Of a DNA stretch of 64,000 bases, positions 1 to 12,813 are shown one piece after another. The stretch spans positions 11,171,167 through 11,235,166 of the forward strand of contig NW_017189517.1 of the NCBI RefSeq assembly GCF_001704415.2, in the 5' to 3' direction. The notes below the pieces were generated by a model that ran no database searches, was not told where the DNA came from, and saw only the letters and a program-made list of their open reading frames with translations. A program made the translations under genes and the position numbers. The stretch's first letter is position 1. Each line of letters begins with the position of its first letter. Source of the stretch: Capra hircus. Lineage: Eukaryota > Chordata > Mammalia > Artiodactyla > Bovidae.

Positions 1-28
1 TTTAATAAGTGATTTTTTTGGATTGTTT

Positions 29-231
29 GTTGTTATTCAGTTGCTCACTCATGTTCAACTCTTTGCAACTCCATGAACTGCATTTGCCAGGCTTCCCTGT
101 CCTTCATCTCCCAGAGCTTGCTCAAACTCATGTCCATCGAGTCAGTGATGCCATCCCACCATCTCATCTTCTGTCGCCCCTTTCTCCTCTTGCCCCCAAG
201 CTTTCCCAGCATCAGGGTCTTTTCCAATAAG
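29..231 (-). repeat. BovB LINE 3'-end fragment
   Basis: Read on the minus strand, this is the 3' tail of a BovB (RTE-clade) LINE. It contains the stretch that encodes the conserved C-terminal SMDMSLSKL peptide, which also appears in the larger BovB copy near 61.8 kb. The + strand start (TTGTTGTTATTCAGTTGCTC) is the typical BovB end. The fragment is 5'-truncated and non-coding. Boundaries are approximate. Confidence 0.85.
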
Positions 232-436
232 ATCAAAGAAGTTTGGGGAGCACTCTCCTGTAAGGTAGTAGGAGTTTCATCAAAGTGTAAAACATCAAAT
301 GATTTCACTTGAAAGACCATTTCTACAGAAGACAGAAGGAGAAGTGGGATAAAACATTGAAAATTTGATTTGAGGAATAATAATTTTTTTTGCCCTTCTT
401 GTTCCCAAAATGATTAAAGGTAACATAGTTATTAAT

Positions 437-600
437 AATGGATACTATCTGCTTGGCACTATACTTTTATTATTTAATGCCTATAGCAACCCCATGAGGG
501 AGAAACTAAAATTGTTATCTCCATTTTACAGATGAGGAAACTGAGACTTAGGTTAAACTATGAAAGGGTAGAGCTAGGATCCAGAGCCTCCGCTGCTCTT
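437..600 (-). repeat. MIR SINE
   Basis: The segment CCATTTTACAGATGAGGAAA is the hallmark MIR core read in reverse. It is preceded by a degraded MIR flank (CTTGGCACTATACTTTTATT). This is an ancient, non-mobile copy. Confidence 0.8.
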
Positions 601-1345
601 GTTTCATGAAACTGTTTACAAACATCAAAACAGACCAATCCAGAAATCCCAGAAACAACAGCAAAAAACACAACTAAGTGAAGAAATTTGGATGAAGAGA
701 AAGTGAAGGAAGGAAAGTGGGTGAAACTGAGATAGGGTCCTGTTCGTTGATTCTACATTTGGCTCTGAGCTTTCCAACAGTCAAAGGGAAAGAGGCAACA
801 TCTCTTGATTCAAAGTATCCATAAGATGAAAGCAAACTTGCTTTTTAGGAGAAACATAAGGATCTCTGGTAGAATTTCCTGAGAGCAGTGTCCCATGTGG
901 GTCCTCAAATAGAAGAGAAATGCTTCTATTGAAAGGATTTTTTCAGAGGAGAAAGGAAACTTTACTGTATTAATTTTTTAAAGCTTGGGAAAGCAAATGT
1001 TTAAAAAAGGAAATAATTTGAAGATGGATTATAATATTATTCCCTTGTAAATAGGTTTTACAGTTCACACTTTTTATAATAAAAGAACTACATGTGGAGC
1101 TCTTGTCTTTGGAGATCTTAAAGAGAAAGGTGGCTATTCCTCTGGCGTGGATGCCTGAAGGCAAGGACTGGCTTAATGGGGCCCCCTCCAACTCAGGGGC
1201 TGTGATTCTATACTTCTGTCGCTGTGTAAACACTTTTACCTGGGGCAGCTTAACCAGTCTTAAACCTAAAGACTCAGCCACAGCCATGGCAATGAATGCT
1301 TCCATTGTGAGAATCCTTTCTGATAAAATAAATGTTTTTTTTTTT

Positions 1346-1348
<3 letters not shown>

Positions 1349-1383
<35 letters not shown>

Positions 1384-1386
1384 ACA
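1349..1386. repeat. (CA)n microsatellite
   Basis: An almost pure CA dinucleotide run follows a T-rich stretch, with one ATACA interruption near the end. It is likely length-polymorphic. Confidence 0.95.
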
Positions 1387-2661
1387 ATAAAACAAAACCT
1401 CCACAACATTCAGGATTAAGACACACCCAAGTAAGACATTTGCAGTAACAAAAGTTTCACTTAGTAAATGCTTGTCACTGGGGATGGAGAGTCAGCACTT
1501 AAGCACCACTAGTTTAACTCTGAGCATTTGCTGAAGTCCTTTGTGTCTTAGATGTCAAAGAAATCTTTTCTAAGGGAGCCATCAGCACCACCTCAGGGGT
1601 GATGTTTTAAGCCTAATGTGAAAAAGAGAGCTTCTCTAAAACTTCTTATATGATTAACACAGTTGAATGCCCTTTATGACAAAGCATGGGGAGTGCAAAT
1701 AAAATTCTCTTCAGGAGGAGACCTTCGTCCTTGCTTTTTTCTTAAATCATTTCTTAGCAATGTAACACTGGGAAAGAACTTTCACATTTCAGGGGGATAA
1801 AAGCTCAGGAACATATAGCTGCGTGGTTTAAACTGACTCAACTCATCACGAATCGGGTCAAATGGCTCAGAAGAGGCTTCCTGGCTGTATGCAGTGAGAG
1901 AAAGGAGGAGAGACAATCGAGTTACCATCACCGTGTGTGGGGGGAAATGTGCTACGTGGCAATAGTTAACCGAATAGCATTTGCCTTTGAGGGTCTATTT
2001 GAATCTTTGGCCTTCTGTCTAGTGTGGCACGTCCAGGAAGAAGTACACAGGAGGTTTCTCTAAAAAAAGAATGAGATGCTTGCTTCTGCAAAGAGAAGGG
2101 TATGGTTATGCCGCTGTCAAATGAAAGACTTCAGCCTTCCAACGGAAGGTGTCACCCTCTGGAGTGCTTGATGGACTGCTACCCTAACAGGTTTCCCCTT
2201 TATAAACAGAGTCCAGCCGCTTTGGCCTTATCTACTTGATTCCGAAATAGCTCGTCAATTTAATAGCATTCAGGTTGTTTATGCACACACAAGGCCCTTT
2301 GAAAATAACCCTTTTCATGTCGCCAAACAGGCATTTTGAAATCAACTAATTGGATGGTTGTCTGAATTCAACTCGTTGTTTTAAAAATAACCAGTTGTTC
2401 CACTGAATTACATTTTTTTACCCCCAAGCCAATTGGTGTGTGTAGACAGAGTTTGAGTCAATCCAGATGGCTGGCTGCATTTTTGACTTGAACTGACTGG
2501 ATGTTTTGTGGTCAGATATATACAGCTCTTGATAGCCACTGGGGAAATGGAGTAGAAGGGAAGGAAGGTGTAGGAAAGTTAGGAGAAATTATATCAACAA
2601 AAGTTTCCATCTTGAGTGCTGCGGATCCAGACATTTTCTGCAATCAATCCTCCCTCCCCCT

Positions 2662-2685
2662 CAACACACATGCACATGCACACGT

Positions 2686-2722
<37 letters not shown>
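2662..2722. repeat. (CA)n microsatellite, interrupted
   Basis: This is an interrupted CA repeat with ATGCAC and GTGCGC variants at its left end and a pure core at about 2689-2717. The alternating purine/pyrimidine sequence is compatible with Z-DNA formation. Confidence 0.95.
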
Positions 2723-3754
2723 TAGTTAAGAAAACAGAAATAAAGTAATAACATCCCTCCCAGCTGGCTCTGCTCACGGCTGTGGGTCTTTTCTTTCTTT
2801 ATTTCTCTCCATGAATTTCTTCACCGCTTGGGTGGCCTGTGGAGGGATTCTGGCAACTCAGCATCATCGGTTTAGCTCCCTCTTAGGCTAACTTTTCCTT
2901 ACTGTGGGGAGCTCTCCTTTGAGGGACTTCGTGCTTCTCTCGGTCTGTGAAAGCAAGGCAGCAAGAAGAGGGCTTCAGGCAGACCTGAAACCTTAATTCC
3001 AAGCATGAGGCCTGACTCTGACCCATGGAACCACTTTTCCTGAGGGAAACTGAATTTCCTGTAATGAATGTAACCAGTTCTCCCTGCGCAGGCATTACTA
3101 CTACGTTTTGAGAAATTCTGAGTTTTGTATCATCTATGGGCTCCATAATTAGCTGTCAAATTCCGCTGGCATGAGGAAGTGCAGTTCAAATGCTTTCAAA
3201 GGCTACTTCATTCAAACTTAATTTAATTTCTTCATCTGCCTTTCTGATAACATGATGACAATAGAACAGGGACAGCCTTCCCCTGAACCACCTTACAAGG
3301 AAGAAAAGGTTCTTCAAACATTTAAAATCAAACTGCAGGGGCAATTTCCAAAATGCCTTCCACCTTTTTTCCCACAAACTTCTAGTGAATTATATGATCC
3401 AAACTCACTTTTCTACTGCCGACATGGTGCCTTTTCTACCTTGTGCTAATGTCATTGTTTGCAGTGAATCGAAGAGCAAAAGAAATATTCTGTTTGAAAC
3501 CTGGCTCTGTCTCTGTTGTCCCCAACTTCTCTCTCTCATTTAGTAAATCTCAAAGTGGCGTGCTTCTCAGAACATGTCATTTTTCATGCCTGGCTCTTTA
3601 AGGTGCGTATTGAATCCTGTGAGGCTTTCAGAGACATCTGGATAACATTCAAAAGATTTTGCCTATGACATTTAGGTTTTAAACCACTGCCACATGGCTT
3701 GTTGGGATTTTGTAGTTTGGGAGGTATTGGAGCTATCTGACTCATGTTATGGCC

Positions 3755-3975
3755 CTGTCTCCATTGCTGACCTGCTATCTATGTGACTTGGGGAACATTA
3801 CTTTACTCTGAATCTCAGAGGTTTTCTCATCAATATTATGGGGGCAATAATATTTGCCCCCATATCTATCTCATGCCTGATCTATTTCAGAGGGCTGTTG
3901 GGAAGAACAATCCAGATAAGGTACAGGGAAGCCCTTTGTAAGAAGAATGAAGTCTTAAACAAATACAAGAGATTC
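3755..3975 (+). repeat. MIR SINE
   Basis: The order of recognisable MIR blocks is forward: 'ctatctatgtgacttgggg', then 'gaatctcagaggttttctc', then a poorly preserved 'gggctgttgggaagaacaat'. The copy is diverged. Confidence 0.7.
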
Positions 3976-5639
3976 TCAAAGGAGACAATTTAACTGGGAT
4001 TATTACATAATAGGTAGTCCTGAAAACTTGGCCCTTCTTTCCCAAATCAAGAGGTTTGTTGTCAGCTCACAAAATTGCACTGTGTGCTACCATTATTTTA
4101 ATTCCTATTTGTTGAATTTTTAAAAAACCCAAAGATCAAATTCTAAGGAAAAATGATATGAGTAGATATATTGCCTCAGTTTTCAGAATCTATAATATTA
4201 GCATGGGTTTAAGGAAACTTGGAAGGTTTAAAGTTTTTTTTTTTTTTTTTTAGTATTAATGACACTAAATATAATGACTGTGTTAAAGTAATCAGTAATA
4301 TTACAAGTTCTGTTTGCAGCAAAACTAAAGTGAGAAAGTGAATTTCTCCCTGGATTTCAGATTCAGTTGTGAACACAACTGCTCATAGAAAGAACTGCTG
4401 TTCTTCTCATTTTAGAGGCAAGAACTAAGCCATATCTGTGAAAATATACAAAAGGACAACAGGCACATCCATCCTTTATTCTTTGATGTTTCTGTTTAAC
4501 CGTCTCAGGGTTTCCCATCCTTGAGTGGTGTAGGGGCAGCTGATAAAGCCCCGATGATTTAGAAGCACACAGAATCCTGCTTTATATTATCATCTTGTCT
4601 AGCTGCTCCCATGTGATTAAATGACCTTTTTTTGCCATAGGAGCAGTTATACTGAGGAGGATGAACTTTCCCTTCCATCTGTGTGTGAAATGTTGTTCCT
4701 CCACATGCAGACTATCAGCCAAGAGAATGGCATTCTTTCCGGTTGTCAGGATATCATTGACCTTTTTCCTCTGAAGAAGAGTCAAATCATAGCCTAGTAT
4801 CAAGCAGAAAAAAAAAGAAAAATAAATGTATCATGATGTTTCTGTACAAGGTAAGTTAGAAATGATATGAGTATATGTGAGTATGATTGTGAAGTTTAAA
4901 ACTAGGGTAGATCTGGCTGCAAGCTTAAGTTTGAAAACTTTTTTTTCAGAAGTGAATTTGAGCTCCTGTAGTTACATCCAGGAAATACGAGCCATTACTA
5001 AGGCTGGGAATTGAGGGTAAGGCCGAAAAAAAAAAAAAAAAGCAAAAAAGGTCTGGAAATGTAATTGTAATTGGGGAGGCCAAACGACAGAGGTTAAGCC
5101 CTGGGAAATGGAATGGCAAATCGGTGTCTGAGAATTCCTGGGCCTGCGGCAGGTCTCTTGATGGACTCTGGCCATCAGTGAACACTGCTCAGCTCTTATA
5201 CTCTCCACATGGACCTGTTTTAAGGGAGGCTGAAGGAGGACTGAGCAGCAGCCAAGATTGTGAAGTTCAAGGAGACCCTCTCGGAGCATATGCCTCCTTC
5301 AGACTTACGAATCATGTAAAATCCTGATAATCTGGGAGTCCCAGTGCTGGCACTGAGGTAAGCCTGGCAGTGAACTGACAACTGAAGATGCCTGCTCACT
5401 CTGATGGTTAAAACAAACCTGGAAAATGTACATGAGGGCGAAAATTTTGCCCTCATCATTATATCACCAGTGCCTAGAGCATAATGACTGTTCTGTTTAT
5501 TACAAATAAACAAACAAACCTGGCTTTGATGGCCTTTAAAAGAAAGAGCCTTAAAGTTCATAGAATGATATGAATACCTACAACATGCCAGAAGCTTTAC
5601 CTATTTTTTCTCTAGTCTCTCAAAGACCTTGCAAGGTTA
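3976..5639. other. Intergenic DNA, no gene seen
   Basis: This stretch contains a poly-T run near 4233-4251 and a poly-A run near 5025-5041. Otherwise it appears unique. No exon-like frame or recognised repeat was found. Confidence 0.5.
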
Positions 5640-5760
5640 AATTTTTCCTAACATACAGAAAAGCTCAAAGAATATTATAGTGGACACTAGTATTCTGACT
5701 GCCTATATTCTATAAGTAGCATTGTGTTCTCTTTGTATTATCACATGGATCTATCTATTC
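5640..5760 (-). repeat. Old L1 fragment (probable)
   Basis: The stretch 'taacatacagaaaagctcaa' and the following text resemble 3'-UTR sequence of old mammalian L1M elements. The copy is short and diverged, so subfamily and orientation are tentative. Confidence 0.35.
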
Positions 5761-5935
5761 ATCCATTCATCAACTGAGGTTAAGTGTTTAATCCTCATTT
5801 TGTAAGTGAAGTCTCAACCAGGTAAGGCGGCTTGTCCAAGGTCCCCCAGCTAGTAAGTAATAGAGCTGAAATTTGGACTTGGAACTATTGAACTGCATAA
5901 CCTATGCCCACTCCACCACGCTGTGTGGACTTTTG
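5761..5935 (-). repeat. MIR SINE
   Basis: The reverse-oriented MIR landmarks 'cttgtccaaggtcccccagc', 'agtaatagagctgaaatttg' and 'ctccaccacgctgtg' are present in the expected order. Confidence 0.75.
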
Positions 5936-6154
5936 TGATCACTGTTGCAACATAAGTTAAAGCAAGTAAACTGGAGGGTGGGTTGAAATCGACTGAGAGG
6001 TTGAAGGTACTAGTGCTGAAATCAGAGGAACATCCTAGGAAGGGCTAACTTGGCCTTTGACCTCAGTATTACAATGTGTAAATAGCAGACTAATGCAGGA
6101 GGGCAAGGATCTATACATTCTACATCATATGTTAAAGAAGAAGGGATAAATCAT

Positions 6155-6464
6155 TACAGGGCATTCTTTTTCAAAATTAATTAATTGTTTTTCACTGTGC
6201 TGGATCTTTGTTGCTTCATGTGGGCTTTCTCTAGGTACAGAGAGTGGGGGCTACTCTCTAGTTGTGATGCATAGGCCTCTCATTGTAGGGGTTTCTCTTG
6301 TTGCGGAGCACAGGCTCTAGGCACCGGGGATTCAGTAGTTGTTACACGTGGGCTTAGTTGTCCCGCAGGATGTGGGATCTTCTCAGACCAGGGATAGAAC
6401 CTGTGTCCCCTGCATTGGCAGGTGAATTCTTACCCACTGGGAAGTCCTCCTACAGGGAATTCTT
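6155..6464 (-). repeat. CHR-type SINE with target-site duplication
   Basis: This is a tRNA-derived cetartiodactyl SINE (CHR group) on the minus strand. The tRNA-like head reads in reverse as 'gggatagaacctgtgtcccc' and 'ggaagtcct' at the right end. Flanking duplications TACAGGGCATTCTT (6155-6168) and TACAGGGAATTCTT (6451-6464) differ at one base, which fixes the inserted element at 6169-6450. Confidence 0.8.
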
Positions 6465-7059
6465 GTCCTGTTGTTTTTAAGAAAGCAAGTTTCATGCCAT
6501 GCCATAGACCCAGCATAGACTCAGCTTACTGTCTCACCATTTCTATAGATTCATAGCCTAGTATAAAAATTGAATATGATATAACAGAACATCAAGAATA
6601 GATTAGATTAGATTTCATATACTTTGTTTACTAAGGCAGGGAAATATGTAATACAGTTCAGAAAGATAATACTAAAGCCCCCTAAAAGTTTATTACCATA
6701 ATTTCCAAACAACAAAGTAATTTGTTAGGCCCATGTATACTGAGATTTAGGTAAACATAGTCTCTTACCTTTAGTACTTTACAATCTTACAGAGTCAACA
6801 TCAAAGCCTCAGTTATTTAAAAATTTTAATGACTTAATTATAAAAATCTCTAATTTAGATTTTTGGAGATAAAGAAAACACAAAGGAAGTATGTCTGTTT
6901 ATATTTCCACTCTTGCAATATTGCTTACAACAAGCATTACTGTGCTGCTCATTAGGAGAAAAATTAGATTTTAAATGTTGTACACAATGCTTTGATTAAA
7001 GAGAGTGCTAAGGAATCAACAAATATACCTTGAGAATCTCCTATGAATCCATTTCTGGG
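6465..7059. other. AT-rich intergenic DNA, nothing recognised
   Basis: The stretch is AT-rich and non-coding, with a short GATTA tandem near 6599-6611. No repeat family was recognised. Confidence 0.5.
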
Positions 7060-7345
7060 GTCTGTGTTGTAGATGCATTCAGCCTTTCATTCGATAAATA
7101 GGTACTGGGGCCTACTATATCCTAGGCACTGCTCTAGATTCTGGGTACAGAAGTACAAGAATTTTTCCTTCAAGGAGTTCACAATCTTAGACACACAGAC
7201 TGTCAGAGGTGGAAGGAAACTTGGAGAGCATGAAGCCGGCCATCCTCAATTTACAGTTAAGGAGGCTGTGATTCAGAGATGTTAAGTTGCATATTCAGGG
7301 TCACAATGCTCAGAGAGGCAGGATAAGAATGAGAAACCAGCGCTT
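7060..7345 (-). repeat. L2 3' end plus an adjoining old repeat
   Basis: 'cctaggcactgctctagatt' and 'tcaaggagttcacaatctta' match the L2 LINE 3' region read in reverse. The next ~140 bases (about 7200-7345) contain a decayed run of old-SINE or LINE type ('ttaagttgcatattcagggt') whose family I cannot fix. Confidence 0.6.
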
Positions 7346-10300
7346 TTGACTGCTGCTACTCTGCTCCTTCGATTATTCCAATCTATTTGGGAAGACATGG
7401 TACTCTCACATGAAACAACTTTAGAACGATATGAGACAAAAAGCTGCTAACAAACCATATGGTATTAAGCATAAGTTTAACAGCAGTTAGGGAAGAACTG
7501 GAGACATCCAACAGAGCTTAAATCTTCTGAGTAATGACATGCAATTTATTTATGGCAGGGGAGACTTGCTGTACTTCTGACATGAGAATGAATGAGATGA
7601 AGGCATTCCAAGGAAGCCTACTTCCCTCTGGATCTTATCATCTTGCTTTGTTTTGGTATGTTTGCTATGTTTTTGTACACAGGCAAGCGTCTCTTTCATT
7701 TACAGCAGAAAACATGACATAAATTAGGGGGAAAATAATGGATATAATAAAACATGAAGGTTGTGGAGATCAACCTCCATTCTGTAATTTACACCAAGTT
7801 CTACTGAGAGGCAAAATCTCATGCAAACCATATTTCCTGTCTTCTGAGTATTATTTGCATAAGAGTGAGCCAAAGAAGAAGAGTGTTCCTATGGGATAAT
7901 TTTTGTAGGAGAAATCTTTTAGTTACACATTTATCCTCACATGGGCTACCTATTATTGGAAAGTTTTTATGCCTTGTGAATAGGAATTCTCTATAATTAG
8001 GGAATGTGGGAATTTATTTTTGTAAAGAAAAACATTTCAGAGCTTTATTTAAAAACATTTACTCAGTGACTACCATGGGCCAAGGCACTGTGCACATACT
8101 TGGCATAATACTTCTCAGTTTGTAGTGAAGGGTCAATTTATTTAATATTATTTTTATTTTCTGATATTAATGTGAACTCCTGATCATCTAAAGCTCAAAA
8201 GTCATGATAGAGACAAAAAGGTAAACATACATTTACCCAATGTGGTAAATGCAGTGGTCACCCCAGGTTTTGGTACAGCAAGTGTAGCAGCCTCTGGGCT
8301 TGGTTAGTAGGGGATGGAACCATCTAGCACTTCTCTTCCCCTCCTTTGGCTGCAGGTCCCAACCATACTGCCTCTGAACAACACAGTTTCTAATGGGTAG
8401 ACTTTACAATGACTAGAGTTACCAGTGGGGTGATGGCCTTTTCTTATGGGATGCTACTGTTGAAATTCCCCTAGACTTGGTACTGTGGGTGAGGCTTGGG
8501 AAGTCAGATGGATGAGGCCACTGAAAGTATGAATTGCTGCCCGTGGTGGCTGTTGACTCCCTCCCATATGTTGTTGGGAACTCAGGGAGCTCTGGGGGTG
8601 GGAAAAGGCCTTGAGAGAAGCAAACATGTGAGCGGTCAATGGTTAGAGGTCAACTATTGACCTATTGGGCACCCAGGCTCCAGAGCAAAAAGACCCAGAA
8701 AAAACTTAGCAAATTTACTTATAGATTCTACACAGCATACATCCAAATAAACATATTACATTACCTAAACCATTGAATTTTTGGGACACAATAATTCAAA
8801 GCAAAACAAAGTATTCATGAATTGCCATGTGGCACCTAAAGCCAGGCCTCAGGCGTCACCAGTCTTTCCATTTAAGGCTACCATCTTCTCAATCACCTAA
8901 CTACAAGCTCCTTAAATTTTAGTAAAAAACTGATTATCTTATGCAATAGAGACAAAATGTTAGATATACATTTATCTGCCCAATCAAAAAAAAAATCAAT
9001 GGACTAGGGGTATGAAGAAATATGTTAGGAATCTAGATCAATATCCTTTATACATATGAAGATAGAATGGAATAATTTCTTATTTGCAGCAATCAACATG
9101 ATGCCACAAATAAAAATCTCAATAGTCTTTTTCAAAGTCTTAAACTCTAACTTACAAGAACCTCAGATATTTTGTGGATTTAGTGAGGGCAAAGTATAGT
9201 CCTGGTCTGGGGAGAGGCTATCCATCCACAACTCATAATGCAGGCATCTCAGCTGGGTCTATTAATTTTCCACACACATGGAGCCAAATTCTGCCTAGGA
9301 TTATTATGCAATTTTCAAAATGGCTTTAAGTCTTTCAACTTACAAAGTTACCATTTACATTGCACTGGCCTGCTGGCTGGGATGAATGAATGAACACTCT
9401 TTCCCAAAGGACCATAATTCATTCTCTGATCATAGCTTATACATTTGGGAGAATTGGGATCAGTGTGCCTGGCGCCTCCCCTCCCGTCCGCCCCACAAAG
9501 GAGTCATACACTGCAAGAGAAGGAGACAAAGTGGCTGTGTGCCATCGAGCACAGAGGTGTGGCTAGGGAGGTGTTGACTGTGAGCAGCACCAGTCTAACA
9601 TATAAGCAACTGTCTACATGATGTGATTTCAGGTGTACCAAAAAAGGCCTCATTGCCCCTCAGTTTAAACACTCCCTTCCCACTAGCAAATGCCTCGAAT
9701 TCCACAGTTTTTAGAGCCCTGTTCCTTTGGTTTAAAGCTTTGATCCCTGTGAAAATAGCCCCTACCCTGGGTGGGCAGCCCCATTGTATCCCATCAACCA
9801 TATACACTGTGAGCAGATGAGTTTCAAAATTTCTGCTCAGAAAGGAGGTTTTGAGGGTGGTGTGAAGGGGAGAAGATACTGTGTACCTTAGGGGAATGGG
9901 GAGGGACAGCATCACCTGGAAGGGGGGTGGTGGCAAGGGGAGCTGGGCCCAAAACAAACCATGTGTGCGTGTGTGGCCGTATGCATGGCTATATATGAGC
10001 CCCTCCCATGGCGGCAGCTGTTGAACACCCTTTCTTAACCCTCTCCCAGAAACCTTGATTTATGCTGCTTTTGGAGTCATAGAACCAGACTCTCCTCCCA
10101 GCTACAGCAAGATAATAGCTGCCGGCTACAGCTGGGAATTCTCGAATTCTTTCAAACTAGAGACTAGGAACAAAGGTGAAGAAAAGTTCTTCAGGGCCTG
10201 CTGTGCTAGGTAGCCTTCCTCTGAGGCCCAAAGAGGAAAATGGGGCCCAGTGGTGTTATCTAAATGCTTCCAACTGGGCCTGAAAGCACAGAGCCATGAA

Positions 10301-10775
10301 TTGTGGAAAGTGAACACCGGTGCTCAATCAGCACATCCTTTTGTGTTTCTAGACTGATTGTTTCTCCTTGTCTCTTCCATCTGAAGAGTAAGGATGAGTC
10401 ATTGGCCTGACTTCGAAAATGAGGAAGGGAGCCCTGAAAAGTAAGATGGTTGTTTATGTAAAAAGAAAATTCATATTTAATTTTATGTCACCCATCTTGG
10501 CAATATGTAGCAGATAAAGTAACAGCTTTAATAGTTTGGTAAAGGAACGGGATTTTGTCAGTAAAACTCCACACACCGGACACTGGCAGAATGGACAGCT
10601 GTCCAGAGTGTCCCTGCAGTCTGTCCTGACCAAAAGCCTATTCTTCAGTGCCTATTCCAGGGCCTGAAATCCCAGTGGCAGAGTCTTAGCTTGGGAACTG
10701 AAACGTTAGAAAGTCTTTGGGAGTCACTTATAAAAAAAATGCAACCAGTCCTTAAGCCTAGCAAGTTTTATTAAT
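7346..10775. other. Intergenic DNA, no gene seen
   Basis: This is mostly unique sequence. A MIR- or L2-like scrap ('ccaaggcactgtgcacatac') lies near 8050-8120. No coding frame was supported; the longest, at 9595-9957 on the minus strand, has no recognisable domain. Confidence 0.5.
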
Positions 10776-10924
10776 CCTACCTTGCTGCTGCTGCTAAGTC
10801 GTTTCAGTCGTGTCCGACTCTGTGCGACCCCATAGACGGCAGCCCACCAGGCTCCCCTGTCCCTGGGATCCTCCAGGCAAGAACACTGGAGTGGGTTGCC
10901 ATTCCCTTCTCCAACCCCTACCTT
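10776..10924 (-). repeat. Bov-A SINE monomer with 8-bp TSD
   Basis: A single BovB-derived Bov-A unit of about 133 bases (10784-10916) is read on the minus strand. It begins with a CTG/GCT run and continues 'tcgtttcagtcgtgtccgac'. Both sides carry CCTACCTT (10776-10783 and 10917-10924). It lacks the tRNA-Glu-like half found in full Bov-tA copies. Confidence 0.85.
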
Positions 10925-11795
10925 AGGTCGGCTTAAAGCCCTCAAGTAGCTGCTTGTAGGGGGAGCAGAAGCTTTAAGGCCAAAACCTTAAATATTTGCC
11001 AAAACCTCAGGGTGAGTTTGCTTATGACCGAAGTCCAAATTCTAGTCTTTCACATACCACCGCACAAGTTTTGCTAAATCCTCATATTCTCAGTACTATT
11101 AAAAAATTTTAAAGCTAACTCAGTTTTATTTAAGCCAATTTATCATAGTATTCTCTACTAACTTTGTCTTAATGAAATCATGGGTTGGATGTACTACTAT
11201 GCATGTTCATACATTTCTGATCCACATTACAACAAAAATTTATTAAAAAAAAAAAAAGCCCAAACTTCACTGGTCCACATACCACCAGAGATTCACACAC
11301 CTCATTTAGGGAAGCACTGCCCTGGTTCATATAATGTATATTAGATATAAAAGTATACATTAAAAATAAGTCGTAGTCCCTCTGTTCAAGGTACTCAATA
11401 CCCAGTAGTTGAAAACAACTGTTGCCTTTGTAGTTAGTTGCATGAGCTCTGGAAGATCATGAATTTATGGGAGGTCATGTCTTCCTCTGCGAGGTCATGA
11501 AATTCAATCAATGCTTGCCTTCCAATCTGCCCTTTGGTCACAGGGCTCCACAGGTGGAACATATCAAACTCACCAGCCAAATTATGACTCTTAATTGGTG
11601 TTTCTTTTAAAGTGGATATGTCATTTGTCAAATGTTCAATGCAGGAGCAGGCCTAGCCCCAGGCAAAATTATGAAGTAGGAGAAGAATGCCAGAGACGTA
11701 GGCCGCACTCAAATATTTGTTGAAAAAAGAATGAATGAGCCTTCCGTCCTTGAATCCCTCTCTCCCAACCCCCGCATCCACCCGGTGCCTTTTTA
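10925..11795. other. Intergenic DNA, nothing recognised
   Basis: There is a poly-A run near 11243-11258. No repeat family or gene was recognised. Confidence 0.5.
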
Positions 11796-12490
11796 AATTC
11801 TATCTCCTAAATATCTCCAGTAGTGTTTTCCCCTTCCAAGTCTCCTCTGCCGCAGGACTTTATCATTTCTTGTTTGGATTATTTTCACAGCTTCTTGCTT
11901 CCAATCTGCTTTCTTCTCCAAGCCAATCTCCACAATGTTGCTGTAGAGATATTTTCATAGGGCAAACAAGATCATATCATTCCTCTGCTTAGAAGTTCCT
12001 TCAGTGCTTCCCCAGGCTCCTTTGCATGGTTTGGGGACTCATAATCTGACCCTTGCTTACCTCTGCCGCTTTAGCTTCCCTAACTCCCCGGCCTGAGACC
12101 CTTACTTGCACCTCCCATCATCCCACTGGGTCATGCTCTCTCCTGTCAGAATCTTTGTTCATGTTGCTTCTTTTCCCCTAACACCCTCCCCCCATTTTCT
12201 TTTCTCACTTCAACTCCTACTGGTCTTTCAAGCCTGAATTTAGGATATCATCTCTTCTGGGAAGCTTTCTGTGACTTGCCTTCTCACCCCTTAGAACTTT
12301 GCATTTGCCCCCATGTTAGCACTTACCACATGCTGGGTTGACATTTTTCAGTTTGGTTGTCTTTCCCACAAGACCCGTAGATCTTTGAGGTCAGGTACCA
12401 ACGGTTAATCTTTGTATCTCATTGTTTGTACCTCACAGTGTCTGGCACGTAGCAGCAATTCAAATATTTGTTATTAAATGAATGAATGAG
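11796..12490 (+). repeat. L2 LINE 3' portion
   Basis: This is a long, recognisable L2 3' region in forward orientation, including the 'cttacctctgccgctttagc' block, a Cys/Pro-coding-like tract, then 'cagtgtctggcacgtagcag'. It ends with the diagnostic AAATATTTGTTATTAAATGA and GAATGA tail. The L2 reading frame is decayed. Confidence 0.85.
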
Positions 12491-12679
12491 CCCCTCAGTC
12501 ACCTACCTTTCCTTTGCCTCTCTTCTCAGCCCACAAGTTCTGGCACACAACCTCTTCTTCCATGGCCTGGCACTCACTGCAGAATTCCTGGGGTGGAGGC
12601 TCTCCTTTTCCTTTCTTTATCTGAACCTGCTTCTCCCTAGATCAGAGACAACAGGATCAGATGATAAACTAATTCACAC

Positions 12680-12750
12680 TGAGGTGTTGTCATTTCATTA
12701 TACAAATACTTACTGAGTTCCTACTATGTGCCAGGCATTGTGCTAAGGTG
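12680..12750 (-). repeat. L2 3'-end scrap
   Basis: 'gagttcctactatgtgccag' followed by GCATTGTGCTAAGG is the reversed terminal part of L2/MIR-type repeats. Only this short part is preserved. Confidence 0.5.
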
Positions 12751-12777
12751 TGTGTGAGCAACTAGAAAGAATATGGG

Positions 12778-12813
12778 AGTTAAAGATCCCTACTTAGTTA
12801 AAGATCCCTACTT
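12778..12813. repeat. Perfect 18-bp tandem duplication
   Basis: AGTTAAAGATCCCTACTT occurs twice head to tail (12778-12795 and 12796-12813) without a mismatch. This indicates a recent replication-slippage duplication about 1.1 kb upstream of the GPC3 CpG island. Confidence 0.9.

Larger units (their letters stand above)
601..3754. other. Upstream intergenic DNA, no gene seen
   Basis: No repeat family, RNA gene or convincing open frame was recognised here apart from the two CA microsatellites listed separately. The short frames present include translations of the CA repeats. The 2160-2480 part is AT-balanced, non-repetitive and contains several homeodomain-type TAAT/ATTA cores, so it is a candidate non-coding conserved element, though nothing in the sequence alone proves this. 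Confidence 0.5.

Noticed and set aside
3837..3864. Perfect 11-bp inverted repeat (TATGGGGGCAA / TTGCCCCCATA) with a 6-base loop
   Set aside because: It lies inside a decayed MIR, and an inverted repeat of this length with a short loop is expected about once by chance in a window this size.
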